This document shows positions 41,234 through 48,956 of a DNA stretch of 64,000 nt, one piece after another (position 1 is the stretch's first letter; each line of letters opens with the position of its first letter). Origin of the DNA: Rhizobium sp. NRK18 (lineage in GTDB: Bacteria; Pseudomonadota; Alphaproteobacteria; Rhizobiales; Rhizobiaceae); the NCBI RefSeq assembly GCF_024385575.1, contig NZ_JANFMV010000001.1, positions 3,563,681-3,627,680 on the forward strand. Reading direction: 5' to 3'. Made by a program: the position numbers and the translations under genes. Under the pieces are notes generated by a model. It searched no databases and was not told the DNA's origin. It worked only from the letters and a program-made list of their open reading frames with translations.

Positions 41234-42010
41234 ATGGCTGAAGGCCGCACGTCCGCCGATGGCGGCATGGCGACATCCTACGGTTTCCGCGACGTTGCGG
41301 AAGGCGAAAAGCAGGGCCTCGTCAACGACGTCTTCCACAAGGTCGCCAAGCGCTACGACATCATGAACGACGTGATGTCGGCGGGCCTCCACCGGGTGTG
41401 GAAGAACGCCATGGTCGCCGCCCTCACGCCGCGGCCCGATCCGTCCTACCGCGTGCTCGACGTTGCCGGCGGCACCGGCGACATTGCGTTCCGCATCATC
41501 GAGGCCTCGAAGCGCCAGGCGCACGCGACCGTCCTCGACATCAACGGCTCGATGCTGGCCGTCGGCGAGGAGCGCGCCGCCAAGAAGGGTCTTTCCGACA
41601 ATCTCACCTTCGTCGAGGCGAACGCCGAAGAGCTTCCCTTCGAAGCCAATTCCTTCGACGCCTACACGATCGCCTTCGGCATCCGCAACGTGCCGCGCAT
41701 CGACGTGGCGCTGTCGGAAGCCTACCGGGTGCTGAAGCGCGGCGGCCGGCTGCTGGTGCTCGAATTTTCCGAAGTCGAGCTGCCGCTCCTCGACCGCGTC
41801 TATGACGAATGGTCGTTCAAGGCGATCCCGAAATTCGGCAAGGCGATCACCGGCGACGACGAGCCCTACCAGTATCTGGTCGAATCGATCCGCAAGTTCC
41901 CGAGCCAGAAGGATTTTGCGGCCATGATCGAGACCGCCGGCTTCTCCCGCGTCACCTTCACCAATTACACCGGCGGCATCGCGGCGCTCCATTCCGGCTG
42001 GAAGCTCTAA
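41234..42010 (+). CDS. ubiE: Ubiquinone/menaquinone biosynthesis C-methyltransferase UbiE
   Basis: A 258-residue SAM methyltransferase. UbiE signatures are [17 protein letters not shown] and [17 protein letters not shown], and later [20 protein letters not shown] and the C-terminal [17 protein letters not shown]. It methylates 2-polyprenyl-6-methoxybenzoquinol in ubiquinone synthesis. The N-terminal ~15 residues are variable. ubiB starts six bases after its stop, so the two form an operon diverging from mutM. Confidence 0.96.
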   Translation: MAEGRTSADGGMATSYGFRDVAEGEKQGLVNDVFHKVAKRYDIMNDVMSAGLHRVWKNAMVAALTPRPDPSYRVLDVAGGTGDIAFRIIEASKRQAHATVLDINGSMLAVGEERAAKKGLSDNLTFVEANAEELPFEANSFDAYTIAFGIRNVPRIDVALSEAYRVLKRGGRLLVLEFSEVELPLLDRVYDEWSFKAIPKFGKAITGDDEPYQYLVESIRKFPSQKDFAAMIETAGFSRVTFTNYTGGIAALHSGWKL

Positions 42011-42016
42011 GCCCGG

Positions 42017-43591
42017 ATGAGCACGATCGGCGCATATTACCGGCTCGCCCGGGTCGGCTGGGTTCTCGTCCGCGAAGGCGTCGTCTCGGCGCTGCCTTCG
42101 GAAGACCTGCCGCCGCTCGCCCGCTTCGGCCAGACGCTTGCCGGGATCTTTGCCCGCAACCGCGCGCTTCGCCGCGACCGGCGCGACAATCTCGCCCGCG
42201 CGGTCGAACGGCTCGGCCCGTCCTACGTCAAGATCGGTCAGTTCCTGGCGACCCGCCCGGACGTCGTCGGCGTCGAATTTGCCGCCGACCTCTCCATGCT
42301 GCAGGACCGCATGCAGACCTTCCCGACGGCCGCCGCCAGGGCGCAGATCGAGGCCTCGCTCGGCCGCAGCATCGAGGCGCTCTACGCCTCGTTCGGCGAA
42401 CCGGTCGCCGCCGCATCGATCGCGCAGGTGCATCCGGCCGAGGTCGAGGCGAACGGTGTCACCCGCAAGGTCGCCGTCAAGGTCATCCGCCCCGGCGTGC
42501 GCGAGCGTTTCGCCCATGACATCGAGGCACAATATGCCTTTGCCCGGCTGCAGGAACGCTTCATCCCCAAGACCCGGCGGCTGCGTCCGGTCGAGGTGAC
42601 GAAGACGCTCGAACAGACGACCAAGGTCGAGATGGACCTGCGCCTCGAGGCTGCAGCGCTCTCCGAGCTCGGCGAGAATTCCAAGGACGATCCGGGCTTC
42701 CGCGTGCCGAAGGTCGACTGGGAGCGCACCGGCCGCGACGTCGTCACCATGGAATGGATCGACGGCATCAAGATGTCGGATGTCGAGGCGCTGAAAGCCG
42801 CCGGCCATGATCTCAACGCGCTTGCCGTCACCATGATGCAGGCCTTCCTGCGCCACACGCTGCGCGACGGCTTCTTCCATGCCGACATGCACCAGGGCAA
42901 TCTCTTCGTGGAAGCCGACGGCACCGTGGTGGCCGTCGACATGGGCATCGTCGGCCGGCTCGGCAAGAAGGAGCGCCGCTTCCTCGCCGAAATCCTCTAC
43001 GGCTTCATCTCCCGCGACTACATGCGCGTCGCCGAAACCCATTTCGAGGCCGGCTACGTGCCCGGCCACCACGACCATGCGAGCTTCGCCCAGGCGATCC
43101 GCGCGATCGGCGAGCCGATCCACGGCCAGCCGGCCGAGACCATCTCGATGGCCAAGCTCCTGACGCTCCTCTTCGAAGTGACCGAACTCTTCGACATGGA
43201 GACGCGGCCCGAGCTCGTCATGCTGCAGAAGACCATGGTCGTCGTCGAGGGCGTGGCGCGCACGCTCGACCCGAAGTTCAACATGTGGAAGGCCTCGGAA
43301 CCGGTCGTGTCGGGGTGGATCCGCGACAATCTCGGCCCGAAGCGCATCGTCACCGACCTGAAGGACGGCCTGTCGGCCGCCCTGAAGCTCGCCGAAGCCG
43401 TCCCGGAAATCGCCGCCCGCACGGAAAAATTCCATCACGAACTGATGGTGATGAGCGAAAACGGCCTGAGGTTCGACCCGGCCACGGCAGACGCCATCGG
43501 CAAGGCCGAAGCCCGCCACAACCGCTCCGGCCGGCTGGCGCTCTGGGTGATCGCCGCGGCACTGATCTGGATCGGCTGGGTGCTGGCGTAG
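42017..43591 (+). CDS. ubiB: Ubiquinone biosynthesis regulatory protein kinase UbiB
   Basis: A 524-residue member of the atypical ABC1/ADCK kinase family. The family motif KIGQFLATRPD occurs near residue 73, the A-rich loop AAASIAQVHPAEV replaces the glycine-rich loop, and the catalytic region has HADMHQGNLFV and VAVDMGIVGRL. The last ~25 residues (LALWVIAAALIWIGWVLA) form a membrane segment, with no second one obvious. UbiB acts as an ATPase needed for coenzyme Q synthesis at the inner membrane. A very long frame on the opposite strand is a coding shadow. Confidence 0.95.
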   Translation: MSTIGAYYRLARVGWVLVREGVVSALPSEDLPPLARFGQTLAGIFARNRALRRDRRDNLARAVERLGPSYVKIGQFLATRPDVVGVEFAADLSMLQDRMQTFPTAAARAQIEASLGRSIEALYASFGEPVAAASIAQVHPAEVEANGVTRKVAVKVIRPGVRERFAHDIEAQYAFARLQERFIPKTRRLRPVEVTKTLEQTTKVEMDLRLEAAALSELGENSKDDPGFRVPKVDWERTGRDVVTMEWIDGIKMSDVEALKAAGHDLNALAVTMMQAFLRHTLRDGFFHADMHQGNLFVEADGTVVAVDMGIVGRLGKKERRFLAEILYGFISRDYMRVAETHFEAGYVPGHHDHASFAQAIRAIGEPIHGQPAETISMAKLLTLLFEVTELFDMETRPELVMLQKTMVVVEGVARTLDPKFNMWKASEPVVSGWIRDNLGPKRIVTDLKDGLSAALKLAEAVPEIAARTEKFHHELMVMSENGLRFDPATADAIGKAEARHNRSGRLALWVIAAALIWIGWVLA

Positions 43592-43619
43592 GAGGGCTTT
43601 GCCCCGTCCCTCCCGGCCG

Positions 43620-44102
43620 TCAGCCGGATGCGACTGCGGCTTCGATCCGGGCGATGTCGATCTTCATCATGGTCATCATTTCCTCGAAGGCCCGTTTCGC
43701 CACGACCGGGTCGTCGCTTCCGACGAATTCCAGCAGTCGCCTTGGCGTGATCTGCCAGGAGAAGCCCCAGCGGTCCCTGCACCAGCCGCAGGCATTTTCC
43801 GCGCCGCCATTGCCGACGATCGCATCCCAGTAGCGATCGATTTCGTCCTGACTGTCGACGACAACCATGAAGCTCACCGCTTCATTGGGCTTGAAATTCG
43901 GGCCTCCATTGAGACCGACAAACCGCCGGCCGAGCACGGCGAACTCCACCGTCAGTTCACTGCCGCCGCTGCCGCCGGGAAAATCCGAAGGGGCCTTGTT
44001 GACCCGATCCACATGGCTGTCGGGAAATGTGGCCGCGTAGAACTCCGCAGCCTTTCTGGCCTCACCGTGGTCGAACCACACACATGTGACAAGATCTGCC
44101 AT
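43620..44102 (-). CDS. VOC-family PhnB-like protein (formerly '3-demethylubiquinone-9 3-methyltransferase' domain)
   Basis: A 160-residue protein of the PhnB/YjdN type: [19 protein letters not shown] at the start, [20 protein letters not shown] in the middle and [17 protein letters not shown] near the end. Older annotations call this a demethylubiquinone methyltransferase, but it has no SAM motif and is a VOC-fold protein of unknown activity. It is convergent with ubiB and the last ordinary gene before the repeat-rich accessory stretch. Confidence 0.85.
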   Translation of the reverse strand: MADLVTCVWFDHGEARKAAEFYAATFPDSHVDRVNKAPSDFPGGSGGSELTVEFAVLGRRFVGLNGGPNFKPNEAVSFMVVVDSQDEIDRYWDAIVGNGGAENACGWCRDRWGFSWQITPRRLLEFVGSDDPVVAKRAFEEMMTMMKIDIARIEAAVASG

Positions 44103-44433
44103 TCTCTCCTCCTCCCAAGGCCTCGCGATCCCGATACCTCTGACCGCAAGCCCCTTCCGTCATGGCACGAAGTTGCGTGCAAAAGATGATCCTTGTCAAA
44201 TTCCTGGAGAGCTTTCTTGCGCGCCTCCTCGTTCGCGCCGAACCGAAGTCGCAGCGCCTCCCCCTCCCCGTCATCCCGGACCCGATCCGGGATCCAGCAG
44301 CGCGATGTCCATCGCGCGGGAGACTCTCTCGGGCGGCCTGCCGGTTCGCCGCAAGGACGGTCCCCTCACCGCGCCGACGCGCGGTGGCTGGATGCCGGAT
44401 CAAGTCCGGCATGACGGAAGTGAGGGCGTGCGA
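44103..44433. other. Intergenic region carrying mosaic repeat copy A
   Basis: A 331-base gap between two minus-strand genes. Its right half is the mosaic repeat at 44270-44417; the left half shows no gene or clear signal. Confidence 0.6.
44270..44417 (+). repeat. Palindromic mosaic repeat, copy A (148 bp)
   Basis: The ends are related inverted modules: GTCATCCCGGAC...GATCCGGGATCCAGC on the left and GCTGGATGCCGGATC...GTCCGGCATGAC on the right. Each is a hairpin, and together they pair. Between them are GCGCGATGTCCATCGCGC (palindrome) and CGCGCCGACGCGCGG. The organisation resembles rhizobial intergenic mosaic elements (RIME-like). Two more full copies and one half copy lie at 45.6-46.9 kb. Confidence 0.85.
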
Positions 44434-45483
44434 TTAATCGAGATACTTCTTGGCCGTCGCTCGGATTCGCTCCGCGTGATCGTAAATCTGATCCAGGCTG
44501 TCCAAGGCGACCCGCTCCTCGTCATCCTTGTCGAAAAGGCCGAGGTATTTTGTCGACCTGTTGAAATGCAGTCGGGCAAGTGGGCGGCGATTGTTGTTGT
44601 CGATCAGCACAGCGCAGTAGCTCTTTGCGTCCCGCATGAAGACCCGCTTTGATGAAATGGCTTCCCTAGCGATGGCCTTGACGATCATGAAGCCTTCTCG
44701 TTCTTCATCGGTCGTGACAATCTCCTCTTCGACCTGCGGCGCCTCCTCCGCCACGTCGCTCACATCTTCTGCGTCTGCCAATGCGGTGGATAGCCGGCTC
44801 TTCACGGCATCCATGATGACCTCCCTGAAGGCAGCCTTAACAACACCGGTCAGCATTTCTTTCACCGGCGCACGCATCTGGCCTTCATAGACATTGCGGG
44901 CAACCAGTTTGACAAATTCCTCCGTCGGCTCATCGACGAGCTTGGCAATCTCCCTCTTGACGCCTGACGTGTATTTCAGCCGCTCCGCGGTCGCGAGTAT
45001 GGCGGAAACATCAAAGGCTGCCTTCTCGAATTTCTTGAGCTCGGCAATGGTGCCGCTCTGCAAGTCGCCGATATCGAAGATAAGGAATGGTCTCGTGTCG
45101 AGTTTGTTTGTTTCCTCCAAGTCCGTGTAGAAGTTGAAGGTCTTCCCATTTGTCAGAATGGCAAACTTGGCATTCGTGACGGTGAAATACCGGAAAAGTT
45201 GATCGAGGTGCCGCTTGTCCAGCACCGTCGTCAGCGGCTTGCACTCAATGAGTATTCTGATCTCGCCGTCGAGTTTGATGGCATAGTCGACCTTTTCCCC
45301 CTTTTTCCCGACGGCATCTGCCGTGAACTCAGGGATGACCTCAAACGGATCAAACACGTCATATCCAAGAGCACGCAGGAAAGGCAGAACAATCGCCGTC
45401 TTGACCGCTTCCTCCGTAAGCATTGATGCAGAATGGACTTTCACTTTCTCGGATAGAGCACGCAAATTATCTTCGATCGACAT
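44434..45483 (-). CDS. Orphan HSDR_N-type PD-(D/E)XK nuclease-domain protein
   Basis: A 349-residue protein. Residues about 20-130 match the N-terminal endonuclease domain of type I restriction R subunits: an early Glu (LTEEAVKTAIVLPFLRALGYD), Asp66 in EKVDYAIKL, and Glu80/Lys82 in ILIECKPL. The rest is helical with an acidic stretch near 240-262 and a C-terminal beta-rich segment (RPLARLHFNRSTKYLGLF). There is no helicase domain and no HsdM or HsdS neighbour, so it is not a restriction system as it stands. Codon and base use are less GC-rich than in surrounding genes. It is flanked on both sides by mosaic repeats, suggesting acquisition. Confidence 0.8.
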   Translation of the reverse strand: MSIEDNLRALSEKVKVHSASMLTEEAVKTAIVLPFLRALGYDVFDPFEVIPEFTADAVGKKGEKVDYAIKLDGEIRILIECKPLTTVLDKRHLDQLFRYFTVTNAKFAILTNGKTFNFYTDLEETNKLDTRPFLIFDIGDLQSGTIAELKKFEKAAFDVSAILATAERLKYTSGVKREIAKLVDEPTEEFVKLVARNVYEGQMRAPVKEMLTGVVKAAFREVIMDAVKSRLSTALADAEDVSDVAEEAPQVEEEIVTTDEEREGFMIVKAIAREAISSKRVFMRDAKSYCAVLIDNNNRRPLARLHFNRSTKYLGLFDKDDEERVALDSLDQIYDHAERIRATAKKYLD

Positions 45484-45600
45484 GTTCCCCTCCCACCATC
45501 GAAAGTAGAAAACTTGCCGACTTGCATCTGCCAGTCAATGTTTATTTAAATTCACGGCAATGTTCCGTATTCAAATTTGCCTTGTGGCAATTCCTCTCCT

Positions 45601-45650
45601 CGCCGCGCCGACGCGCGGTGGCTGGATGCCGGATCAGGTCCGGCATGACG
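45601..45650 (+). repeat. Partial mosaic repeat (right half only)
   Basis: CGCGCCGACGCGCGGTGGCT followed by GGATGCCGGATC and GTCCGGCATGACGG, nearly identical to the right half of copy A. The left half is absent. Confidence 0.8.
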
Positions 45651-45736
45651 GAAATGTGGGCGAGCGGCGGTGGTGGCGAAGAGGAGCACGGCAATGACAC
45701 CGGCAACGGCAGACACCGAGGCCGCCACCCCTCCGC

Positions 45737-45885
45737 CCTCATCCTCGGCCTTGTGCCGGGGATCCAGCTACCGCGCGTCGGCGCGGTGAGAGATGCAGCC
45801 CTTGGGTATCGTACCCCAAAGGAAGGAGTTTCGCGCGCGATGGACATCGCGCCGCTGGATCCCCGGGACAAGCCCGAGGATGAGG
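45737..45885 (-). repeat. Palindromic mosaic repeat, copy B (149 bp, inverted)
   Basis: The same modules as copy A in opposite order and orientation: TCATCCTCGG...GGGGATCCAGC, then CCGCGCGTCGGCGCGG, a variable centre, GCGCGATGGACATCGCGC and GCTGGATCCCCGGG...CCGAGGATGA. The end modules are a variant (CCTCGGGCTTG type) of those in copy A. Confidence 0.82.
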
Positions 45886-46239
45886 GGAGACATGGAGCGC
45901 GACGCCGGCGGCGCGTCATCTCCCCCTTGGCGGGGGAGACTTCGGAGCGGCGGCCAAAGGCCGGAAATCGATGAAGTCGATTTCAGCGAACGGAGGCCTG
46001 AGCGCGACGCCGCGCGAAGGCTGGTCAACAGCTTAGCTTTAGCTAAGTGTTAGAAATTCCAAGAGAGGGGATCAGGGCCACGCCTAGCAAACCAACCCCC
46101 TCACCAACAAAATCTACGACTTGGCTGCGCCAAGACCGTGATTTTGTATCCTCTCCCGCAAGGGGAGAGGCGCCCCACAAGCCACAAATCTTCCACGCAC
46201 ATCCCCCTCCCCAGAACCCGTGCCATACTCGTCCTGTTC

Positions 46240-46560
46240 CGTGTGGATAGGCCGGGGGAGCGAACCTGGCGAGCGAAACCGGCGCTGACGGGTGCGGGCG
46301 ATCGCGGGCTCATATCCGTCAGGGTTCGCGAACGGTCCCCCTCGGCCCGTGCGGTTCCCGCGATGCGGGGGCCATACAGGACGCAAGCCGTTGCGTGCTG
46401 GCGGGTGGGCAGACCGGTCGGGCGTCAAAAACGCCCCGCCGGCGCGCCCTTGAACGATGTGCCTTCGAGGCACGCAAGGCCCTACCGCGAGGTGAGGCCG
46501 CAGAGGGATCCGCGGGCATAAACCGCCGAACGAGGCGCCCGGAAGGGCCATGTATTATAC
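46240..46560. other. Block of compact perfect hairpins, no recognised RNA family
   Basis: Within 46357-46473 there are four tight hairpins: CCCGC-GAT-GCGGG (46357-46369), ACGCAA-GCCG-TTGCGT (46381-46396), GGGCGT-CAAAA-ACGCCC (46420-46436) and GTGCC-TTCGA-GGCAC (46459-46473). The flanks are GC-rich. It does not show the RNase P, tmRNA, SRP or FMN-riboswitch core motifs I know. The strand is unknown and it may be a repeat instead of an RNA. Confidence 0.4.
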
Positions 46561-46706
46561 AAAAGATGAGGCACCCCGGGCGCTTCGTCCTTCATCCCCT
46601 TCATGCCACGGCCGGAAACGGCGCGTGAAGGGGAAGGTGTGTCCGGAGTTAGGAAAGGTGATGACGATGCGAACGACGACCGTGACGGCAACAGGCCACC
46701 ACACCC

Positions 46707-46855
46707 GTCATCCCGGACTTGATCCGGGATCCAGCAGCGCGATGTCTATCGCGCGGGAGACTTACTTTTGCGCGTCACCAGAAAGTCTTCCAGACGGTCT
46801 TCTCGCCGCGCCGACGCGCGACGGCTGGATCCCCGGGACAAGCCCGAGGATGAGG
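46707..46855 (+). repeat. Palindromic mosaic repeat, copy C (149 bp)
   Basis: The left part (GTCATCCCGGACTTGATCCG, GGATCCAGCAGCGCGATGTC) is the copy A type, and the right end (GGCTGGATCCCCGGG, GCCCGAGGATGA) is the copy B type, so this copy is a mosaic of the two. It ends 23 bases before the mntR stop codon. Confidence 0.84.
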
Positions 46856-46878
46856 GAAAACATGGAGCGCCTCGCCCG

Positions 46879-47328
46879 CTACCCCCGCATCGCCTTGCGG
46901 AAGGCCTCCAGCGTTTCGACGCTGACATGGTGCTCGATGCCCTCGGCGTCGATGCGGGCGGTTTCCTCGCAGACGCCGAGCGAAATCAGGAAGGCGACGA
47001 CGGTCTGGTGGCGTTCGCGGCTTTCCTGGGCGACCTTCAGGCCGGCCTCGGTCAGGAAGACGCCGCGATAGCGCTTGCGGGTGACGAGGCCTTCGGCCGT
47101 CAGGCGGGCGAGCATCTTGGCGACCGTCGGCTGGGCGACGCCGAGGCGGGCGGCGATATCCACCTGGCGCGCCTCGTTGCCGTCCTCGATGAGGTCGGCG
47201 ATCAGCTCGACGTAATCCTCGATCAGTGCGTTGCGGCGCGCCTCGCGGGTCTGGCGAAAGCCTTCGGAATGCACTTCCGCGTCGGGCAACGGCTCGCTGC
47301 GCTCGATATGTTTGCGTGTCGCCGCCAA
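46879..47328 (-). CDS. mntR: Manganese-responsive transcriptional regulator MntR (DtxR family)
   Basis: A 149-residue DtxR-family repressor: winged helix-turn-helix ([41 protein letters not shown]) and a C-terminal dimerisation/metal domain with Cys and His ligand candidates ([20 protein letters not shown]). It lacks the SH3 domain of DtxR, like other MntR proteins. It probably represses mntH when Mn2+ is plentiful. The only usable start is a TTG at 47328, because an in-frame TGA lies just upstream and the next ATG is inside the DNA-binding domain. It diverges from mntH, with two MntR-box-like repeats between them. Confidence 0.9.
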   Translation of the reverse strand: MAATRKHIERSEPLPDAEVHSEGFRQTREARRNALIEDYVELIADLIEDGNEARQVDIAARLGVAQPTVAKMLARLTAEGLVTRKRYRGVFLTEAGLKVAQESRERHQTVVAFLISLGVCEETARIDAEGIEHHVSVETLEAFRKAMRG

Positions 47329-47367
47329 GGTCCGCTTTCGCCCCCAACCTCAATTGCTCTTGAAGAG

Positions 47368-47384
47368 TTATAGCAAATGCTTGG
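47368..47384. promoter_or_regulatory. MntR-box-like site proximal to mntR
   Basis: TTATAGCAAATGCTTGG resembles the enterobacterial MntR operator AACATAGCAAAGGCTATGTT over ATAGCAAA-GCT. It lies 40 bases upstream of the mntR TTG, where a bound repressor would block mntR transcription. The right half-site is degraded. Confidence 0.45.
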
Positions 47385-47480
47385 ATTTTTAACAGCAGGC
47401 CCTGCCGTTATCCCCGAAGCATCTCGCCCGATGCCCTTTGCCGGAGTCGCCCGGCCATTTCAAGAACCCTCATATATGAA

Positions 47481-47499
47481 ATATAGCCTATTGCATAAT
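47481..47499. promoter_or_regulatory. MntR-box-like site upstream of mntH
   Basis: ATATAGC-CTATT-GCATAAT is an inverted repeat with five of seven positions paired. Read on the other strand it gives GCAATAGGCTAT, close to the MntR operator AACATAGCAAAGGCTATGTT. It is 60 bases upstream of the mntH ATG in AT-rich promoter-like sequence. Confidence 0.5.
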
Positions 47500-47559
47500 T
47501 ATAAGCTGTGGGGCAGATTGTACGAAACTGGTAATGCTGCATCCGCGAAAGGCCCCTTG

Positions 47560-48918
47560 ATGTCCGATGCCCCGACGACCGCCGAACAGAGGACCGGCTG
47601 GCAATTCTCGCTTCCCGAAGACAAGGAGCGCCCCAGCCTGCCGGAAGTCCACAGCTCGGTCGCGGTCCCGCAGACCGGGTCGTGGGTCCGCAAGCTTCTG
47701 GCCTTTGCCGGGCCGGGCTACATGGTGTCGGTCGGCTACATGGACCCCGGCAACTGGGCGACGGATCTCGCTGGCGGATCGCAGTTCGGCTACACACTCC
47801 TCTCTGTCATCATGCTGTCGAACCTGATGGCGATCCTCCTGCAGGCGCTGACGGCGCGGCTCGGCATCGCCACCGGACGCGATCTCGCCCAGGCCTGTCG
47901 CGATCACTATTCGCCGCGGGTCAATTATGCCCTGTGGTTTGCCTGCGAGCTCGCCATCATCGCCTGCGATCTCGCCGAGGTCATCGGCACGGCGATCGCG
48001 CTGAACCTCTTGTTCGGCATTCCGCTGATCGCCGGCGCGCTGATCACGGCGCTCGACGTGTTCCTGCTCCTGCTCCTGATGAAGAAGGGCTTCCGCTTCC
48101 TTGAGGCCTTCGTCATCACGCTGCTGACCGTGATCTTCGTGTGTTTCGCCGTGCAGATCGCCGCTGCCTCGCCGCCGGTCGCTGCCGTGCTTGGCGGCTT
48201 CATGCCGAAGGGCGAGATCGTCACCAACCCGGCCATGCTCTACATCGCCATCGGCATCATCGGCGCCACCGTCATGCCGCACAATCTCTACCTGCACTCC
48301 TCGATCGTGCAGACCCGCGCCTATGAGCGCACCGAGAAGGGAAAGCGCGAGGCGATCAAGTGGGCGACGATCGACAGTACCGTCGCCCTCATGATGGCGC
48401 TGTTCATCAATGCGGCGATTCTGATCATCGCGGCGGCGGCCTTCCACACGACCGGCCACACGGAAGTCGCCGAAATCGAGGACGCCTACAAGCTGCTGTC
48501 GCCGATCCTCGGGCTCGGCATCGCCTCGACCCTGTTTGCCGTGGCCCTGCTTGCCTCCGGCCTCAACTCGACGGTCACCGCGACACTCGCCGGCCAGATC
48601 GTCATGGAAGGGTTCCTCAGGCTGCGGTTGCCGGGCTGGATGCGGCGGCTGATCACGCGCGGACTGGCGATCATCCCGGTCATCGCGGTCACCGCAATCT
48701 ACGGCGAGCGCGGCACGGCCGAACTGCTGATCCTGTCGCAAGTCATCCTGTCGATGCAGCTACCGTTTGCGGTGATCCCGCTGGTGCGCTTCGTCACCGA
48801 CCGCAAGAAGATGGGTGTCTTCGCCATACCGCGGCCCGTCGCGCTGCTGGCATGGCTCGTCGCCGGCCTCATCCTCGTGCTGAACTTCAAGCTGCTCTAC
48901 GACACCTTTGCCGGCTGA
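47560..48918 (+). CDS. mntH: Nramp-family divalent metal (Mn2+) transporter MntH
   Basis: A 452-residue inner-membrane proton-coupled metal importer with about 11 membrane segments. The metal-binding motifs are in TM1 ([15 protein letters not shown]) and TM6 ([14 protein letters not shown]). The divergent mntR makes manganese the likely main substrate. The reading frame is open to 47377, but the upstream part overlaps the operator region; the ATG at 47560 ([10 protein letters not shown]) gives the normal length. It converges on prfC with a 10-bp palindrome at the junction. Confidence 0.93.
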   Translation: MSDAPTTAEQRTGWQFSLPEDKERPSLPEVHSSVAVPQTGSWVRKLLAFAGPGYMVSVGYMDPGNWATDLAGGSQFGYTLLSVIMLSNLMAILLQALTARLGIATGRDLAQACRDHYSPRVNYALWFACELAIIACDLAEVIGTAIALNLLFGIPLIAGALITALDVFLLLLLMKKGFRFLEAFVITLLTVIFVCFAVQIAAASPPVAAVLGGFMPKGEIVTNPAMLYIAIGIIGATVMPHNLYLHSSIVQTRAYERTEKGKREAIKWATIDSTVALMMALFINAAILIIAAAAFHTTGHTEVAEIEDAYKLLSPILGLGIASTLFAVALLASGLNSTVTATLAGQIVMEGFLRLRLPGWMRRLITRGLAIIPVIAVTAIYGERGTAELLILSQVILSMQLPFAVIPLVRFVTDRKKMGVFAIPRPVALLAWLVAGLILVLNFKLLYDTFAG

Positions 48919-48932
48919 GGCCGCTGGCTTGG

Positions 48933-48956
48933 ATCACGCCGCCTTTGCGGCGTGAT
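48933..48956. terminator. Perfect 10-bp palindrome at the mntH/prfC junction
   Basis: ATCACGCCGC-CTTT-GCGGCGTGAT spans the last codons of prfC and lies 15 bases after the mntH stop. It could end the mntH transcript, but neither side has a proper T run, so the terminator role is uncertain. Confidence 0.45.

Larger units (their letters stand above)
45484..46878. other. 1.4-kb gene-poor, repeat-rich region
   Basis: No convincing gene: open frames here are short, overlapping and of low-complexity composition. It contains two full mosaic repeats (45737-45885, 46707-46855), a half copy (45601-45650), simple hairpins such as CTCCCCC-TTGGC-GGGGGAG (45920-45938) and CCTCTCCC-GCAAG-GGGAGAGG (46150-46170), a GAAATCGA/TCGATTTC hairpin near 45966, and a cluster of compact hairpins between 46240 and 46560. 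Confidence 0.75.

Noticed and set aside
41120..43519. A 799-codon open frame antisense to ubiE-ubiB.
   Set aside because: It lies opposite two well-supported genes, has low-complexity Asp/Arg/His/Gly-rich composition typical of the reverse frame of GC-rich codons, and has no ribosome-binding site or recognisable domain.
44434..45483. A type I restriction-modification system.
   Set aside because: Only the N-terminal nuclease domain is present; there are no helicase, HsdM or HsdS sequences nearby.
46114..46551. A 145-codon frame on the minus strand in the gene-poor stretch.
   Set aside because: Arg/Pro/Gly-rich, no domain, no ribosome-binding site, and it overlaps the compact hairpin cluster; repeat or structured DNA explains it better.
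46240..46560. RNase P RNA, tmRNA or riboswitch in the hairpin block.
   Set aside because: The conserved core sequences of these families that I know (for example AGGAAAGTCCGGGCT of RNase P) are absent on both strands.
47377..47559. An N-terminal extension of MntH by 61 residues.
   Set aside because: It covers the operator and promoter region, lacks a ribosome-binding site and is not part of the Nramp family length.
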